The position numbers and the translations under genes were made by a program. This document shows positions 44,205 to 55,565 of a stretch of 64,000 bases of DNA, piece after piece (within the stretch, counting starts at the first letter, position 1; the number at the start of each line of letters is the position of its first letter). A model generated the notes under the pieces. It had not been told where the DNA came from. It saw nothing but the letters and a program-made list of their open reading frames with translations, and did not search any database. This DNA comes from an uncultured Pseudomonadota bacterium. GTDB taxonomy: Bacteria; Pseudomonadota; Gammaproteobacteria; Steroidobacterales; Woeseiaceae. The stretch lies in NCBI GenBank assembly GCA_913055625.1, contig CAJXJW010000006.1, positions 124,001 to 188,000 on the forward strand, written 5' to 3'.

Positions 44205-46232
44205 TCAGCCGACGTCGGGCCCGGCCCCCGCCGCGCAGATCGTGATCGCCATGCCGGCAACGCTGATCGCGCGGCCCGCCTCATCCATGCCGGTGTCGCC
44301 GCTCGTGAACAACAGGCGCCAGGGGCCGTCTGCCTGCGCCGACAGGTCGAACAGCAGCGGCTCGGTCCACGCATTCAGTAGAACCGCGATGCCGGAGAAT
44401 CCCTCGGCGCCATTGCGCGTCAGCAGCATCCCGAACGCGTGTCCGAAGTCCCAGTCTTCGGTGCTGCGCACCTGGCCGTTCGGGTTGATCCATTGCAGAG
44501 TGATCCTTGTTCCGTCGTCATCGATTCTTTCGCCGTGAACATAGTGGTCCAGCCGCAGCAGCGGGTGGTGACGGCGAATCCGGATGAGCCGGCGCACGGA
44601 CGCCAGGAAATCCGGGTCTGCGTCCAGCGCCTTCCAGTTCAGCCAACCGGTGGGGTTGTCCTGCGCATAGGCATTGTTGTTGCCGGACTGGCTGTTGCCG
44701 AACTCGTCCCCGGCGAGCAGGAACGGCGTGCCCTGCGAACACAGCAGCGTCGCGAGCATGTTCAGGCGTTGTCGGCGTCGCATGAGATTGACGGTCGCGT
44801 CGCTCGTCGGTCCTTCGACGCCGTAGTTGCGACTGAAGTTATGATGATGCCCGTCGCGGTTGTTTTCGCCATTCGCGCGGTTGTGCCGGTGCTCGTAGGC
44901 CACCACGTCCGCCAGCGTGAACCCGTCGTGGCTCGTCACCTTGTTCACGCAGGCATGCGGTGGCCGCCCGCCGGCTTCGAACAACTCGGCCGACCCGTGC
45001 ATGCGCCTGGCGAGTTCGCCGCTCAGCTTCTCGTCGCCGCGCCAGAAACGGCGCGTCGCATCGCGGAATTTGTCGTTCAGCTCCGCCCAGGGGGTGTGAA
45101 ACTGACCAAGCTGGTAGCCACCGGGGCCGGGGTCCCAGGGCTCGGCAACCAGCCTGGCATCGCGCAGCAGGCGGTTGTTCGCGATCGATGCCAGCAGCGG
45201 ATGATCACTGCTGAATCCGTGCGCGTGCCGCCCGAGCACGGTCGCGAGATCGAAACGAAATCCGTCCACCTCGAGGTCACGATGCCAGTGGATCAGGCTG
45301 TCGAGTACCAGCTTCTGCACGACCGGGCTGTCCGCATTGATCGTATTGCCGCATCCGGTGTCGTCGACATACCGGGACTTGCGATCGGGCCGCAGCCGGT
45401 AATAGGCCTCGTTGTCGATGCCGCGGAAGGACAGGCAAGGACCGTCCTGGTTGCCTTCGCCGGTATGGTTGTACACGACATCCAGGATGACCTCGAGGCC
45501 CGCATCGTGGATCGCGCGGACCATCTCCAGGAACTCGGTGACCGGGTCGACGCGGGCGAACCGCGCCATCGGCGCGAAAAAGCCGATCGTGTTGTAGCCC
45601 CAGAAGTTGCGCAGGCGGCGCCTGACGAGGTGATGCTCGTCGATGAAAGCGTGCACAGGGAGGAACTCGATCGACGTGACGCCGAGGGACCGGATGTGTT
45701 GCAGGACCTCCGCGTTGCGCATGCCGGCAAAGCGTCCGCGATCCATCTCGGGCACGGCCTCGTGCAGCATCGTGAAGCCGCGGAGGTTGGTCTCGTAAAA
45801 AATCGCCTCACCCCAGGGCACGGAATTCCGGCGCGCGTTGCCCGGCAGGATATCGCGAACCACGCCGTGCGGTACGAACGGCGCCGAGTCCGCGCGATGG
45901 CGCGCGACGACCGAGGGATGCCACCGGAATTCGCCCGCCAACTGGCGGGCGTAGGGATCGATCAGCAGTTTCGCCGGATTGCACCAGAGCCCGTTCTCGG
46001 GTGACCAGGGCCCGTGCACGCGGTAACCGTAGTGCTGCCCGTCGGCGAGGCCGCGTGCGAAACCGTGCCACACGTCGCCGGTCCGGGCCGGGAGATCGTG
46101 CCGGGCCGTTTCGGCGCCGTGGCGATCGAACAGGCACAGCTCGACCCGTTCCGCGATCGATGAATGCAATGCGAAATTGACGCCGTCGCGGGATACCGTG
46201 GCGCCGAGTGGCGCGGGATTGCCGTCGTCCAT
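44205..46232 (-). CDS. glgX: Glycogen debranching enzyme
   Basis: GH13 isoamylase-type enzyme, 675 aa, cleaving alpha-1,6 branches of phosphorylase limit dextrin. A CBM48-like N-terminus (about 5-100) precedes the barrel; DVVYNHTGEGNQDGP, GFRFDLATVLGR with the nucleophile Asp, VAEPWDPGPGGYQLGQF with the acid Glu and VTSHDGFTLADVVAY are the catalytic regions. It is the last glycogen gene, joined to glgP by a one-base TGATG overlap. Confidence 0.95.
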   Translation of the reverse strand: MDDGNPAPLGATVSRDGVNFALHSSIAERVELCLFDRHGAETARHDLPARTGDVWHGFARGLADGQHYGYRVHGPWSPENGLWCNPAKLLIDPYARQLAGEFRWHPSVVARHRADSAPFVPHGVVRDILPGNARRNSVPWGEAIFYETNLRGFTMLHEAVPEMDRGRFAGMRNAEVLQHIRSLGVTSIEFLPVHAFIDEHHLVRRRLRNFWGYNTIGFFAPMARFARVDPVTEFLEMVRAIHDAGLEVILDVVYNHTGEGNQDGPCLSFRGIDNEAYYRLRPDRKSRYVDDTGCGNTINADSPVVQKLVLDSLIHWHRDLEVDGFRFDLATVLGRHAHGFSSDHPLLASIANNRLLRDARLVAEPWDPGPGGYQLGQFHTPWAELNDKFRDATRRFWRGDEKLSGELARRMHGSAELFEAGGRPPHACVNKVTSHDGFTLADVVAYEHRHNRANGENNRDGHHHNFSRNYGVEGPTSDATVNLMRRRQRLNMLATLLCSQGTPFLLAGDEFGNSQSGNNNAYAQDNPTGWLNWKALDADPDFLASVRRLIRIRRHHPLLRLDHYVHGERIDDDGTRITLQWINPNGQVRSTEDWDFGHAFGMLLTRNGAEGFSGIAVLLNAWTEPLLFDLSAQADGPWRLLFTSGDTGMDEAGRAISVAGMAITICAAGAGPDVG

Positions 46233-48739
46233 CAGCGTCCGGGCAGTCGTACCGGATCGAGTCGCCAGATGTCGTCGTTGTAGTCCCGCATCGTCCGGTC
46301 GGTGGAGAAGCGTCCCGAGGCCGCGGAGTTCAGTATGCTCATGCGTGTCCAGGCCGTCGTGTCGCGCCAGGTCGCATCGGCACGGCGCTGCGCATCCACG
46401 AAACTCCGGAAATCCGCGGCGGTCATCCAGGGATCGGCCGGCTCGAGCACCGCCTGGATCACGGCGTCGAGAATGCCCGGCTCGAAGCGATTGAAGTGGC
46501 CGCTGCGCAGCAGTTCGATGACACGCTTGAACTCGTCGTCGGCCTCGATGATCGACGCCGGGTCGTAGTGATTCCGGAGTTCCTGGATTTCCTCGACGGT
46601 CAGACCGAACAGGAAGAAGTTTTCCGCGCCGACGGCTTCCCGGATCTCGACATTCGCGCCGTCGAGCGTCCCGATCGTAATCGCGCCGTTCATCATGAAC
46701 TTCATGTTGCCCGTGCCGGACGCTTCCTTGCCGGCCGTCGAGATCTGCTCGGACAGGTCCGCGGCCGGGCAGATGAGTTCCATCGCGGACACGTTGTAGT
46801 CCGGGTAGAACACCAGGCGCAGCCGTTCATCCATCGCCGGGTCCGCATTGATGACGCGGGCAATGTTGTTGATGCACTTGATGATGTTCTTGGCCATGAC
46901 GTAGCCGGGTGCCGCCTTGCCGCCAATGATGATGGCGCGCGGCGAGACGTCGTCGCCTTCGCCATGGCGAATGCGATCGTACAGGTGGACGGCGTGCAGG
47001 ACGTTCAGCAGCTGCCGCTTGTACTCGTGAATGCGCTTGACCTGCACGTCGAACATCATGTGCGTCGGCACTGCGATGCCCGTCTTTTCCTCGATGTCAC
47101 GCGCCAGTCGCACCTTGTTGGCGAGCTTTGCATGACGCCATTCGCTCTGAAACGACGCGTCGTCCGCGTGCGGCCGCAGTTTCTCGAGTTGCTCGAGTTC
47201 GGTGATCCAGCCGTCACCGATCCGGCCGGAAATGAGTTTCGACAGCGTCGGGTTGCAGGCCGCGAGCCAGCGGCGCTGCGTGACGCCGTTCGTCTTATTG
47301 TTGAACTTCCCGGGCCAGCATTCGGCGAAATCCCGGAACAGCCCTTCGCGCAACAGCCGCGAGTGCAGTTCAGCGACGCCGTTGACAGAGAAGCTGCCGG
47401 CGATGGCGAGGTAGGCCATGCGCACCATCGGCTCGGATCCTTCCTGGATCAGCGACATGCGGCGAATGCGATCGTTGTCGCCGGGCCAGCGATTGCTGAT
47501 CTCCGCGATGAACCGCGCATTGATCTCGTAGATGATGTCGAGGATCCGCGGCAACAGGCGCCGGAACATCGACACGGGCCACATCTCCAGGGCCTCGGGC
47601 AGGAGGGTGTGATTCGTGTAGGCCATCGTCCGCGACGTGATCGACCACGCGTCGTCCCATTCGAAACCGTGCTCGTCGATCAACAACCGCATCAGTTCGG
47701 GCACCGCAACGGCCGGGTGGGTATCGTTCAGCTGGAAGCAGTTCTTGTCCGCGAACGTCGAGAAATCGTCGCCGTGCTGGTGCTGCCAGAAGCGGAGGAG
47801 GTCCTGAAGCGATGCCGAGGCCAGGAAGTACTGCTGTCGGAGGCGCAGTTCCTGGCCGTTCTCGGTCGCGGCATTCGGGTACAGCACCATCGTGATGTTC
47901 TCGGCGGCGTTCTTTGACGCGACCGCGTCCGCGTAGCTGCCGGCGTTGAATTCCTCGAGGTCGAATTCGTCCGTGGCCGCGGCGGACCACAGACGCAAGG
48001 TATTGACGATTTCGTTGCGGTATCCGGGAACGGGAACGTCGAACGGAATGGCGAGGACATCGTTCGTGTCGACCCAGCGATAGCGCGTGCGCTGGTTCAT
48101 GTCGCGGTAGGACTCCGTGTGGCCACCGAACTTCACGGTCTGCGCGAACTCGATCCGCTCGATTTCCCACGGGAAGCCCTCGCGCAGCCAGGCATCCGGT
48201 TCCTCGACCTGGAACCCGTTCCGGATGCGCTGGTGAAACATGCCGTAGCGGTACCGGATGCCGTAGCCGATGACCGGCAGCGACAGCGTCGCGCAACTGT
48301 CGAGGAAGCAGGCCGCGAGCCGCCCAAGACCGCCGTTGCCGAGGCCGGCATCCCACTCGCGCGCATAGACGTCCTCGAGACTGATGCCGAGGCGGCTCAG
48401 CGCCTCGCCCGTCTCGCCCTCGATGCCGAGGTTGAGCAGCGCGTTGCGGAGGAGACGCCCCATCAGGAACTCGAGCGACAGGTAGGCAACGCGGCGATTA
48501 TCGTCGCGCTCGATCGCCATGCGCGTGCGGGCCCAGCGCTCCATCAGGCGGTCGCGGGCGGCGAACACGACGGACTGGTACAGGAACGGGGAGCGCGTCT
48601 GGATCGTCCGGCGTCCGAGCATGCGGCCGAAGTAATGTGTGAAGTCGTGGAGTATTGCATCCGCGGTCATCGGCAGGTTCGGCGCCTGCAGCAGTTCGAT
48701 GTCGCCGACCCCGGATTGCGTGTTCGTCTTGGCAGCCAT
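46232..48739 (-). CDS. glgP: Glycogen phosphorylase
   Basis: PLP-dependent GT35 enzyme, 835 aa, releasing glucose 1-phosphate from glycogen. EFLMGRLLRNALLNLG, NDTHPAVAVPELMRLLID, and the PLP-lysine region EASGTGNMKFMMNGAITIGTLDGANVE are conserved, with the usual Ser replaced by Gly in the GTSNMK-type motif. Full family length. It is preceded by glgB with a 15-base gap. Confidence 0.96.
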   Translation of the reverse strand: MAAKTNTQSGVGDIELLQAPNLPMTADAILHDFTHYFGRMLGRRTIQTRSPFLYQSVVFAARDRLMERWARTRMAIERDDNRRVAYLSLEFLMGRLLRNALLNLGIEGETGEALSRLGISLEDVYAREWDAGLGNGGLGRLAACFLDSCATLSLPVIGYGIRYRYGMFHQRIRNGFQVEEPDAWLREGFPWEIERIEFAQTVKFGGHTESYRDMNQRTRYRWVDTNDVLAIPFDVPVPGYRNEIVNTLRLWSAAATDEFDLEEFNAGSYADAVASKNAAENITMVLYPNAATENGQELRLRQQYFLASASLQDLLRFWQHQHGDDFSTFADKNCFQLNDTHPAVAVPELMRLLIDEHGFEWDDAWSITSRTMAYTNHTLLPEALEMWPVSMFRRLLPRILDIIYEINARFIAEISNRWPGDNDRIRRMSLIQEGSEPMVRMAYLAIAGSFSVNGVAELHSRLLREGLFRDFAECWPGKFNNKTNGVTQRRWLAACNPTLSKLISGRIGDGWITELEQLEKLRPHADDASFQSEWRHAKLANKVRLARDIEEKTGIAVPTHMMFDVQVKRIHEYKRQLLNVLHAVHLYDRIRHGEGDDVSPRAIIIGGKAAPGYVMAKNIIKCINNIARVINADPAMDERLRLVFYPDYNVSAMELICPAADLSEQISTAGKEASGTGNMKFMMNGAITIGTLDGANVEIREAVGAENFFLFGLTVEEIQELRNHYDPASIIEADDEFKRVIELLRSGHFNRFEPGILDAVIQAVLEPADPWMTAADFRSFVDAQRRADATWRDTTAWTRMSILNSAASGRFSTDRTMRDYNDDIWRLDPVRLPGR

Positions 48740-48754
48740 GTGTTCTCCGCGCGG

Positions 48755-50914
48755 TCAGTCTTGCCGGCGCAATATGAGGGTGGACAGCGGTGGCAGCTCG
48801 ATCACCAACGAGGAGGGGCGTCCGTGTGCGGGCACCGGCTCCGCCTCCTGCGGCTCGTTCGTAACGCCGCTGCCACCGTAGCGAAGGTCATCCGAGTTCA
48901 GTGCTTCGATGAACCGTCCGCTGCCCGGTACGCCAATTCTAAACGCGGATCGGACCACCGGTGTAAGGTTTGTCACGCACACGACGTAATCTCCACTCGT
49001 GTCGCGCCGCAGCCACGAGAAACAGCTGCTGTCGCGGTCGTTCCAGTCTATCCACTCGAACCCCGCGGGCGCGAAGTCGATGCAATGCAGGGCCGGCGTG
49101 CACCGATAGAGTGCGTTCAAGTCCGCGATCCAGTCCCGTATTCCGCGATGCGAAGGGTATTCGAGCAGGTGCCAGTCCAGCGAACGATCGTGATTCCATT
49201 CGTCGCGCGGCGCGAGTTCGCTGCCCATGAACAGAAGCTTCTTGCCCGGGTGCCCGTACATGAAGCCCAGGTAGGCGCGAAGGTTTGCGAATTGCTGCCA
49301 GTCGTCGCCCGGCATGCGCCCGAGTAGCGAGCGCTTGCCGTGCACGACCTCGTCGTGCGACAAGGGCAGGACGAAATTCTCGTTGAACGCGTACACCAGG
49401 CCGAACGTCATCTTGTCGTGATGGTACTTCCGGTGTACCGGGTCCTCGCTCATGTACCGCAGCGTGTCGTTCATCCACCCCATGTTCCACTTGTACGTAA
49501 ATCCCAGGCCGCCGCTGTCGGTGGGACGGGACACGCCGGGCCAGGCGGTTGATTCTTCCGCGTGCGATTGCGCCCGGTTTGCGTGAATTTCCGCGTTCAG
49601 CTTCTTGAGAAACTCGACGGCCTCGAGGTGTTCGTTCCCGCCGTACTGGTTCGGCACCCATTCGCCGTCTTCCCGTGAATAGTCGAGATACAGCATGGAT
49701 GCCACCGCGTCGACCCTCAGTGCGTCGACATGGAACTCATTAATCCAGTACAGCGCGCTGCCGATGAGGTAGTTGACGACTTCGCGGCGGCCGAAGTTGA
49801 AGATGAGGGTACCCCAGTCTGCGTGCGCCCCCTTGCGCGGGTCCTCGTGCTCGTAGAGCGCCGTGCCGTCGAAGCGCGAAAGGCCGTGTTCGTCGCGGGG
49901 GAAGTGCGCCGGTACCCAGTCGACGATCACGCCGATGCCGGCGGCATGCAGGCGGTCGACGAGATGCCGGAAGTCGTCCGGTGAACCGAAACGGCAGGTT
50001 GGCGCGAACAGGCCGATCGGCTGGTAGCCCCAGGACCCGTCGAACGGGTGCTCCGTGACGGGCAGGAACTCGACGTGCGTGAAGCCCATGCCGGAGACGT
50101 GCTCGACCAGCTCGTCCGCGAGTTCCCGGTACGTCAGGTACGCGTTGCCGTCCTTCCTGCGCCAGGACCCCAGGTGCACCTCGTAGACACTCATCGGGCG
50201 GTCGAGCGCTGGCACGGTGCCGCGCGCCGACTGCCACTCTTCGTCGCTCCAGGCGTAGCGGCTTCGGTAGACGATCGATGCGTTGCCGGGCGGCGGTTCG
50301 AATGCCTGGCCATACGGGTCCGACTTGAGGGGCAGCAGCCGGCCCTGCCGGTCGAGCAGCTCGAACTTGTAGGCATCGCCGGGGCAGACGCCGGGAATGA
50401 AGATCTCCCAGATGCCGTTGCCGTGGTGCAAGCGCATGACGTGCCGTCGACCGTCCCAGTCATTGAAGCTGCCGACGACGCTCGCACGAGAGGCGTTCGG
50501 AGCCCAGACCGAGAATCGAACCCCGTCAACGCCCATGACCGTCAGGCAATGGGCGCCGAGCTTGCGGTACACCTGCCGGTCCGTGCCTTCGCCCAGCAGG
50601 TACAGGTCCACGTCGCTTAGCGTCGTCGGGAAACGGTAACAGTCCTCGAGGACCACCGCGTCGCCGCCGCGGCTGGTGATGCGCAGTCGATAGTGACGCT
50701 TGCGCGGCGGCAGCGGGCCCGCAAACAGGCCGGCCGCGTGGATCCGGCGCAGGGAGCCGAGCGAATCGTCGTCGGTATCGACGAGTTCGACGCGCGCTGC
50801 CCACGGCAGGAATGCACGCACGACGCGCCGGCCGTTTTCGCGGTGAGGTCCCAGGATCGAGAACGGGTCGTCGTGGCGGCCCTCGACAAGGGCTTCGATG
50901 TCAGCCGAGTCCAT
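48755..50914 (-). CDS. glgB: 1,4-alpha-glucan branching enzyme
   Basis: GH13 branching enzyme, 719 aa, forming alpha-1,6 branches. N-terminal [24 protein letters not shown] and a CBM48 domain are followed by the barrel: [28 protein letters not shown] with the nucleophile Asp, and [12 protein letters not shown] with the acid Glu; [21 protein letters not shown] is also conserved. The frame is open 62 codons further, but ATG 50914 matches the family start and overlaps glgA by 14 bases. Confidence 0.95.
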   Translation of the reverse strand: MDSADIEALVEGRHDDPFSILGPHRENGRRVVRAFLPWAARVELVDTDDDSLGSLRRIHAAGLFAGPLPPRKRHYRLRITSRGGDAVVLEDCYRFPTTLSDVDLYLLGEGTDRQVYRKLGAHCLTVMGVDGVRFSVWAPNASRASVVGSFNDWDGRRHVMRLHHGNGIWEIFIPGVCPGDAYKFELLDRQGRLLPLKSDPYGQAFEPPPGNASIVYRSRYAWSDEEWQSARGTVPALDRPMSVYEVHLGSWRRKDGNAYLTYRELADELVEHVSGMGFTHVEFLPVTEHPFDGSWGYQPIGLFAPTCRFGSPDDFRHLVDRLHAAGIGVIVDWVPAHFPRDEHGLSRFDGTALYEHEDPRKGAHADWGTLIFNFGRREVVNYLIGSALYWINEFHVDALRVDAVASMLYLDYSREDGEWVPNQYGGNEHLEAVEFLKKLNAEIHANRAQSHAEESTAWPGVSRPTDSGGLGFTYKWNMGWMNDTLRYMSEDPVHRKYHHDKMTFGLVYAFNENFVLPLSHDEVVHGKRSLLGRMPGDDWQQFANLRAYLGFMYGHPGKKLLFMGSELAPRDEWNHDRSLDWHLLEYPSHRGIRDWIADLNALYRCTPALHCIDFAPAGFEWIDWNDRDSSCFSWLRRDTSGDYVVCVTNLTPVVRSAFRIGVPGSGRFIEALNSDDLRYGGSGVTNEPQEAEPVPAHGRPSSLVIELPPLSTLILRRQD

Positions 50915-52463
50915 ACAGGTTCCGCAGGTAGTTGCGCGCCGCATCCCGCCACGGGAACCGGGTGCGGCTGGCAGCCGCCCGGATGCGGTCGAACGCGCCG
51001 GCGTCATCGTCACGTAACGCCACCGCGTCGGCCGTGCAATCGACGAACGCGCCGGCCTGCCGGGCTGGATCGGCGCCCGCGAAGACGAATCCGGTCTCAA
51101 GGTGCTTCACGGTGTCCCGGAGGCCGCCGACCCCGTGCACGACGCACGGTTGGCCGGCACGCATCGCAAGCATCTGGCTGATGCCGCAGGGTTCGAAGCT
51201 CGACGGCATCAGGAACAGGTCGCCCGACGCGTACAGGGCGTCGCCGGCCGCCTCGGAGTAACCCCGCAGGAACAGCAGCTTTCGATGCCTCGTCGCGATT
51301 CGCGCGAGCTCTGCCTCGTAGCGTGTATCGCCACTGCCGAGCAGAATGAGCAGCGCGTCATCGGGCAGGCGATCGAGTAGGGCAGCGAGCGCCGGCCGGC
51401 CCGACGGGGTGCGCGTGAACATCAGTCGCATCTTCTGGTCGACGATGCGGCCGACACTCGTCAGCAGATGCCGCGGCCTGTCGTCACCGAGACGCTTGAG
51501 CCGGTTCCTGGCCAGCGCGTGCATCCGGGCAATGACCGGGTCCCGGTCCCGCTGCTGCCAGTCGGCCAGCGCTGCGTCCAGGAGCCTGCGCAGCTCGTGC
51601 CACGGGGGGGCGGCCGCGGTCGCGGCCGGGTAGTTGCACCCGTTCAGGATGCCGATGAGCGTCCCGTCCCGCTCCCGCTGCTTCAGGTCCTCCTCGAGAC
51701 CCTCGCCGCCGATGAAGCCGGCGGACGGGTCGCTCGGACGACAAATTTCGCGCGCATAGGACGGTGAGACCGTGTTGATGCGATCGCACAGGCGAATGGC
51801 GGCCGCCATCGGGTTGAATACGTGCGGGAACGCGGGGTCCGATACGCCGGCGGTCGTGTAACGCAGCGTCGGAAACCAGGCGTGCAACGACGAAGCGTCG
51901 TCACGCAGCGGCCGCTGGCCCTGGTACGCAAGATTGTGAATTGTGAAGACGGTCGGGATGCGCGCGAGCCGCATGTAGCGGGCATCAAAACGACGCAACA
52001 CGGCGAGGACGCCGCTGTGCCAGTCGTGCAGGTGCAGCACGGCCGGATCCTGCGGGCGCGTGATGACCCAACTCGCGACGGCGGCGCAGAAGAATGCGAA
52101 CTTGTTGGCGTCCGTCGCGTAGGGGTGTTCATCGCCGTCGCCGTGGTACACCACGCCCGGCACCGTCGGTGCGAGAACACGATGATCGATGACCAGGCAG
52201 CGAACGTCACGTGGAGCGACGGGCACTTCGTACACCCGCGCGCGGTAGCGCCGGCCGCGAAACACCGTTGCGACGATTTCCAGGGGGCGGGCGCCGGGAA
52301 GCCGGTGCAACGTGCCGTACGACGGTGTCAATATCGTAGCGCGGGCGCCTTCCGCGGCGACCGCAGCGGGGAGGTCGCGGATGACGTCGGCGACGCCCCC
52401 GACCTTGGCGCCGGGCAGGAGGCCGTTCTCGGCGGCGACGAATATCGTTTCGGGCTGACTGAT
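50901..52463 (-). CDS. glgA: Glycogen synthase, apparent ATC start codon
   Basis: GT5 ADP-glucose:glycogen glucosyltransferase, about 520 aa. The conserved N-terminus [20 protein letters not shown] (ADP-glucose-binding KVGG motif) and ILTPSYGTL are in frame, and the C-terminal [14 protein letters not shown] is intact. Between the in-frame glgC stop (52484-52482) and the KVGG motif there is no ATG, GTG or TTG. The first conventional start, TTG 52331, would delete about 44 residues including KVGG. ATC at 52463-52461 lies 7 bases after a GGAAGG Shine-Dalgarno and would give [14 protein letters not shown], the expected family start. A point mutation, sequencing error or true non-canonical start are all possible. 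Confidence 0.85.
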   Translation of the reverse strand: MSQPETIFVAAENGLLPGAKVGGVADVIRDLPAAVAAEGARATILTPSYGTLHRLPGARPLEIVATVFRGRRYRARVYEVPVAPRDVRCLVIDHRVLAPTVPGVVYHGDGDEHPYATDANKFAFFCAAVASWVITRPQDPAVLHLHDWHSGVLAVLRRFDARYMRLARIPTVFTIHNLAYQGQRPLRDDASSLHAWFPTLRYTTAGVSDPAFPHVFNPMAAAIRLCDRINTVSPSYAREICRPSDPSAGFIGGEGLEEDLKQRERDGTLIGILNGCNYPAATAAAPPWHELRRLLDAALADWQQRDRDPVIARMHALARNRLKRLGDDRPRHLLTSVGRIVDQKMRLMFTRTPSGRPALAALLDRLPDDALLILLGSGDTRYEAELARIATRHRKLLFLRGYSEAAGDALYASGDLFLMPSSFEPCGISQMLAMRAGQPCVVHGVGGLRDTVKHLETGFVFAGADPARQAGAFVDCTADAVALRDDDAGAFDRIRAAASRTRFPWRDAARNYLRNLYGLG

Positions 52464-52481
52464 AAGCGTACCTTCCGGGAA

Positions 52482-53765
52482 TCAGCGCGTGAAATGCATC
52501 TTCTGCCCGAGCATATCGGGCGTCACGAGGGTGATACCGCGATCCGTGACCCGGAAACCGCGTCTGCGATCCTCGTCCTTGTCCACGCCGATGACGGAGC
52601 CGGCGGACAGTTTGCACCCGCGGTCGATGATCGCCCGTGAAACTTGCGAATGTTCGCCCACGTCGCAATCGGGCAGCACGACAGCGTCGTCGATCTTGCT
52701 GTAGGAGTGCACCTGGCAGCGCGAGAAGATCAGCGAATTGCGCACGCTGGCCCCGGAGATCACGCAATCTCCGGACACCATAGACTGGATCGCCTCACCG
52801 CGGCGCCCCGGCTCGTCGAAAACGAACTTGGCCGGCGCCGATTGCCACTGGTGGGTGAATATCGGCCACTGGCGGTCGTAGATGTTGAGCTGAGGCGTCA
52901 CGGACACGAGCTCCATGTTGGCTTCCCAATAGGCGTCGAGCGTCCCGACGTCGCGCCAGTAAGCCTGGCTGCCGGTCTGCGGATCCCGGAACGGGTAGGC
53001 GTAGACGCGGTAGCCCTTGAGGATCGAGGGAATGATGTTCTTGCCGAAATCATGTTGCGTCCCGGGCGTGTCGGCGTCCTTGATGACCTGCTCGTAGAGA
53101 AACTCGGTGTTGAACACGTAGTTGCCCATCGAGCCCAGGCAAATGCCGGGCTTGCCGGGAATGGAGTTCGGCTTTTCCGGCTTCTCGTCGAACGCGACGA
53201 TTCTTCCTTCGGCGTTGACGGTCATGACGCCGAGTTGGCCGGCCGCTTCCTCGACGGGCACCTCGATGCAGCAGATCGTCATGTCGGCCCCGGTTTCGCT
53301 GTGAGCCGCGAGGAACGGACCGTAGTCCATCTTGTAGATATGGTCGCCTGCGAGAATCAGCACCTGCTTCGGCTCGTGCGTTCGAATAATGTCGAGGTTC
53401 TGGTACACGGCGTCTGCAGTGCCCCGATACCATTCGCCGCCCACGCGCTGCGAGGCGGGAAGGACTTCCACGAACTCGTGGCGCGAGGCGCGGAACCATG
53501 ACCAGCCGTGCACGATATGCCGGATCAGGGAATGCGCCTTGTACTGGGTGAGAACGGCGATCCGGCGAATGCCGGAGTTGACGCAATTCGACAGCGGGAA
53601 ATCGATGATGCGAAACTTGCCGCCGAAGTGCAGGGCCGGCTTGGCGCGCCAGTTCGTCAGCTCGTGCAACCGGCTGCCCTTGCCGCCAGCGAGAATCAGG
53701 GCGAGGGTTTCGCGGGTCAACCGGCTTACGAAACGTCCGTCATCTCCCTGGGCCTGTTCAGCCAT
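52482..53765 (-). CDS. glgC: Glucose-1-phosphate adenylyltransferase
   Basis: ADP-glucose pyrophosphorylase, 427 aa, the committed step of glycogen synthesis. [24 protein letters not shown] is the nucleotide-binding and allosteric N-terminal region; [32 protein letters not shown] and [15 protein letters not shown] follow, and a left-handed beta-helix ends the protein. ATG 53765 has a GGGAGG ribosome-binding site 7 bases upstream, preferred over an ATG at 53807. It overlaps malQ by 8 bases. Its stop is in the same reading frame as glgA. Confidence 0.95.
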   Translation of the reverse strand: MAEQAQGDDGRFVSRLTRETLALILAGGKGSRLHELTNWRAKPALHFGGKFRIIDFPLSNCVNSGIRRIAVLTQYKAHSLIRHIVHGWSWFRASRHEFVEVLPASQRVGGEWYRGTADAVYQNLDIIRTHEPKQVLILAGDHIYKMDYGPFLAAHSETGADMTICCIEVPVEEAAGQLGVMTVNAEGRIVAFDEKPEKPNSIPGKPGICLGSMGNYVFNTEFLYEQVIKDADTPGTQHDFGKNIIPSILKGYRVYAYPFRDPQTGSQAYWRDVGTLDAYWEANMELVSVTPQLNIYDRQWPIFTHQWQSAPAKFVFDEPGRRGEAIQSMVSGDCVISGASVRNSLIFSRCQVHSYSKIDDAVVLPDCDVGEHSQVSRAIIDRGCKLSAGSVIGVDKDEDRRRGFRVTDRGITLVTPDMLGQKMHFTR

Positions 53766-55299
53766 CGGCAACCTCCCGGCCTGTCCGGCCTGTGATGTCT
53801 GCGACATTGTCGCAAAGTTCGTCGTCGATTTGTGACTCTAGTGCACGCCAGCACCAGTTGTCGCCACCGCGGCCCGGCGTGTTCATGCGTGCGTCGGAAC
53901 CCAGTTCGAGCAGGTCCTGCAGCGGCACGACGGCCAGGCGCGCGTTGCTGGCGAACGCCGCGTGCACGAAATCGGCCACCACCGTCTCCGCGGAGCCGCC
54001 GGTCAGCGCAAGAGCCGCCGCCTGTGTTTCGCGAATCGCCACTTCGTCACGCGTGTCCGCGCCGGTACCGTGGAACCACCCGAGTGTCGTGTCATTGTCG
54101 TGCGTGCCCGTATAGCACACGCAGTTTTCGAGCATGTTGCCGTACACGAATTCGGGATCGCTCACGGCGAACTGCAGGACGACCATGCCGGGCAGCTGCT
54201 GCCGGTCCCGCAGATCCTCGACCTCGTGCGTGATGATGCCGAGGTCCTCCGCGACGATCGGCAGCCCGCCCAGTGACTCGCGCAGGGCGTCGAAGAGCGC
54301 GTCGCCGGGGCCGGGTTCCCAGCGGCCCGAACGCGCGGTGTCGGCCCCGGCGGGGACCGCCCAGTACGACTCGAAACCGCGAAAGTGGTCGATCCTCACC
54401 ACGTCGGCAAGCCGGAGTGATGCCCGGACGCGCTCGATCCACCACGCGTAACCGCTGTCGGCGTGTGCCGCCCAGTCGTACAGCGGGTTGCCCCAGAGCT
54501 GCCCGTCGGCGCTGAAATAGTCGGGCGGCACGCCGGCTACCGCGTCGGGGCGGCCGTCCGCGTCCAGTCGGAGCAGGTCGCGCGCGGACCAGGCATCGGC
54601 GCTGTCGAGCGCCACGTAGATCGGCAGGTCGCCGAGCAGTCGAACCCCCGCATCGTGGCAATGCGCTCGCAACCGCCGCCATTGCCGGTCGAAGAAAAAC
54701 TGCAGGATGCGGATGCTGGTCAGGGCGTCCGCGTTGCGTGCGGCGACGTGCTGCAACGCGCGCGGATTCCGGCGCGTGAACGCGTCGTCCCAGTCGGGCC
54801 AGGCACGGCCCCCGTGCAGCGATTTCAGGACGCGGAACAAGGCGTAGTCGTTGAGCCAGGACGCGCCGTGCTCGTCCTGGAACTGCTCGAATTCGGCGAG
54901 CAGCGCGCTGCCGGCCCGCGTGGCGAACCGCGTGGCGGCGCTCGCCAGCAGCTTCGACTTGAGCGGAATGAGCCGGTCGTAGTCGACACGCCCGGCGGGC
55001 AGCCGGCGCAGTTCGTCCAGGTCCGGGCCTGACAGGAGTCCGAGTTCCCCGAGTTCGTCGGGCGCGATCAGCATCTCGTTGCCGGCAAATGACGACAGCG
55101 GCTGGTACGGGGAATTGCCGTAACCGGTCGGACCGAGCGGCAGCAGCTGCCAAACGCCGAGGCGCATACCGCGCAGGGCGTCGACGAAACGGTGTGCGCC
55201 GGCACCGAGGTCGCCAATGCCGAACGGGCCGGGCAGCGAGCTTATGTGAAGTCCGACGCCGGCGGTCCGGGGTCCTGGCAGAGCAGATGGCCGTCTCAT
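53758..55299 (-). CDS. malQ: 4-alpha-glucanotransferase (amylomaltase)
   Basis: GH77 enzyme, 513 aa, transferring maltodextrin segments between alpha-1,4-glucans, recycling short chains from glycogen. [62 protein letters not shown] with the nucleophile Asp, and [10 protein letters not shown] with the acid Glu are present. ATG 55299 is chosen because conserved sequence begins shortly after it; the open frame continues 35 codons upstream without similarity. It is the first gene of the glycogen operon. Confidence 0.94.
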   Translation of the reverse strand: MRRPSALPGPRTAGVGLHISSLPGPFGIGDLGAGAHRFVDALRGMRLGVWQLLPLGPTGYGNSPYQPLSSFAGNEMLIAPDELGELGLLSGPDLDELRRLPAGRVDYDRLIPLKSKLLASAATRFATRAGSALLAEFEQFQDEHGASWLNDYALFRVLKSLHGGRAWPDWDDAFTRRNPRALQHVAARNADALTSIRILQFFFDRQWRRLRAHCHDAGVRLLGDLPIYVALDSADAWSARDLLRLDADGRPDAVAGVPPDYFSADGQLWGNPLYDWAAHADSGYAWWIERVRASLRLADVVRIDHFRGFESYWAVPAGADTARSGRWEPGPGDALFDALRESLGGLPIVAEDLGIITHEVEDLRDRQQLPGMVVLQFAVSDPEFVYGNMLENCVCYTGTHDNDTTLGWFHGTGADTRDEVAIRETQAAALALTGGSAETVVADFVHAAFASNARLAVVPLQDLLELGSDARMNTPGRGGDNWCWRALESQIDDELCDNVADITGRTGREVADG

Positions 55300-55490
55300 G
55301 GGCGGTGGGCGAGGGCGTCGAGCATCGTGCGGCTGGTTCCAGGGGCAGGGGTTGCCTGTCGCGTTCGGGGCGTGCTTTGGCGTCAGGTGCGTCCGGCCTG
55401 TCACTGCTTCCGTGGCGTCGGTCGACTATCAAGTAACATGCCTGCGCAGGACCGGCAAGCCCGCGCGGGAAGCCGGCCACGCCGGGCCGA

Positions 55491-55518
55491 TTGACGCGGG
55501 CGCTGGCCCGCGTAAGAT
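55491..55518 (+). promoter_or_regulatory. Candidate sigma70 promoter for the orphan gene at 55566
   Basis: TTGACG (55491-55496) and TAAGAT (55513-55518) with a 16-base spacer lie 48 bases before the start codon. The spacer contains an inverted repeat CGGGC/GCCCG. Confidence 0.5.
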
Positions 55519-55565
55519 TCGCATCCGTTTTCGTGTGCATCGGGTCTCCTGGAGGGTCGTTCAAC

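Noticed and set aside
46208-47917. 569-codon plus-strand open frame opposite glgP
   Set aside because: It is a shadow of the strongly conserved glycogen phosphorylase gene.
50901-52331. glgA starting at TTG 52331
   Set aside because: This would discard the KVGG substrate-binding motif and about 44 conserved residues that are encoded in the same frame just upstream.
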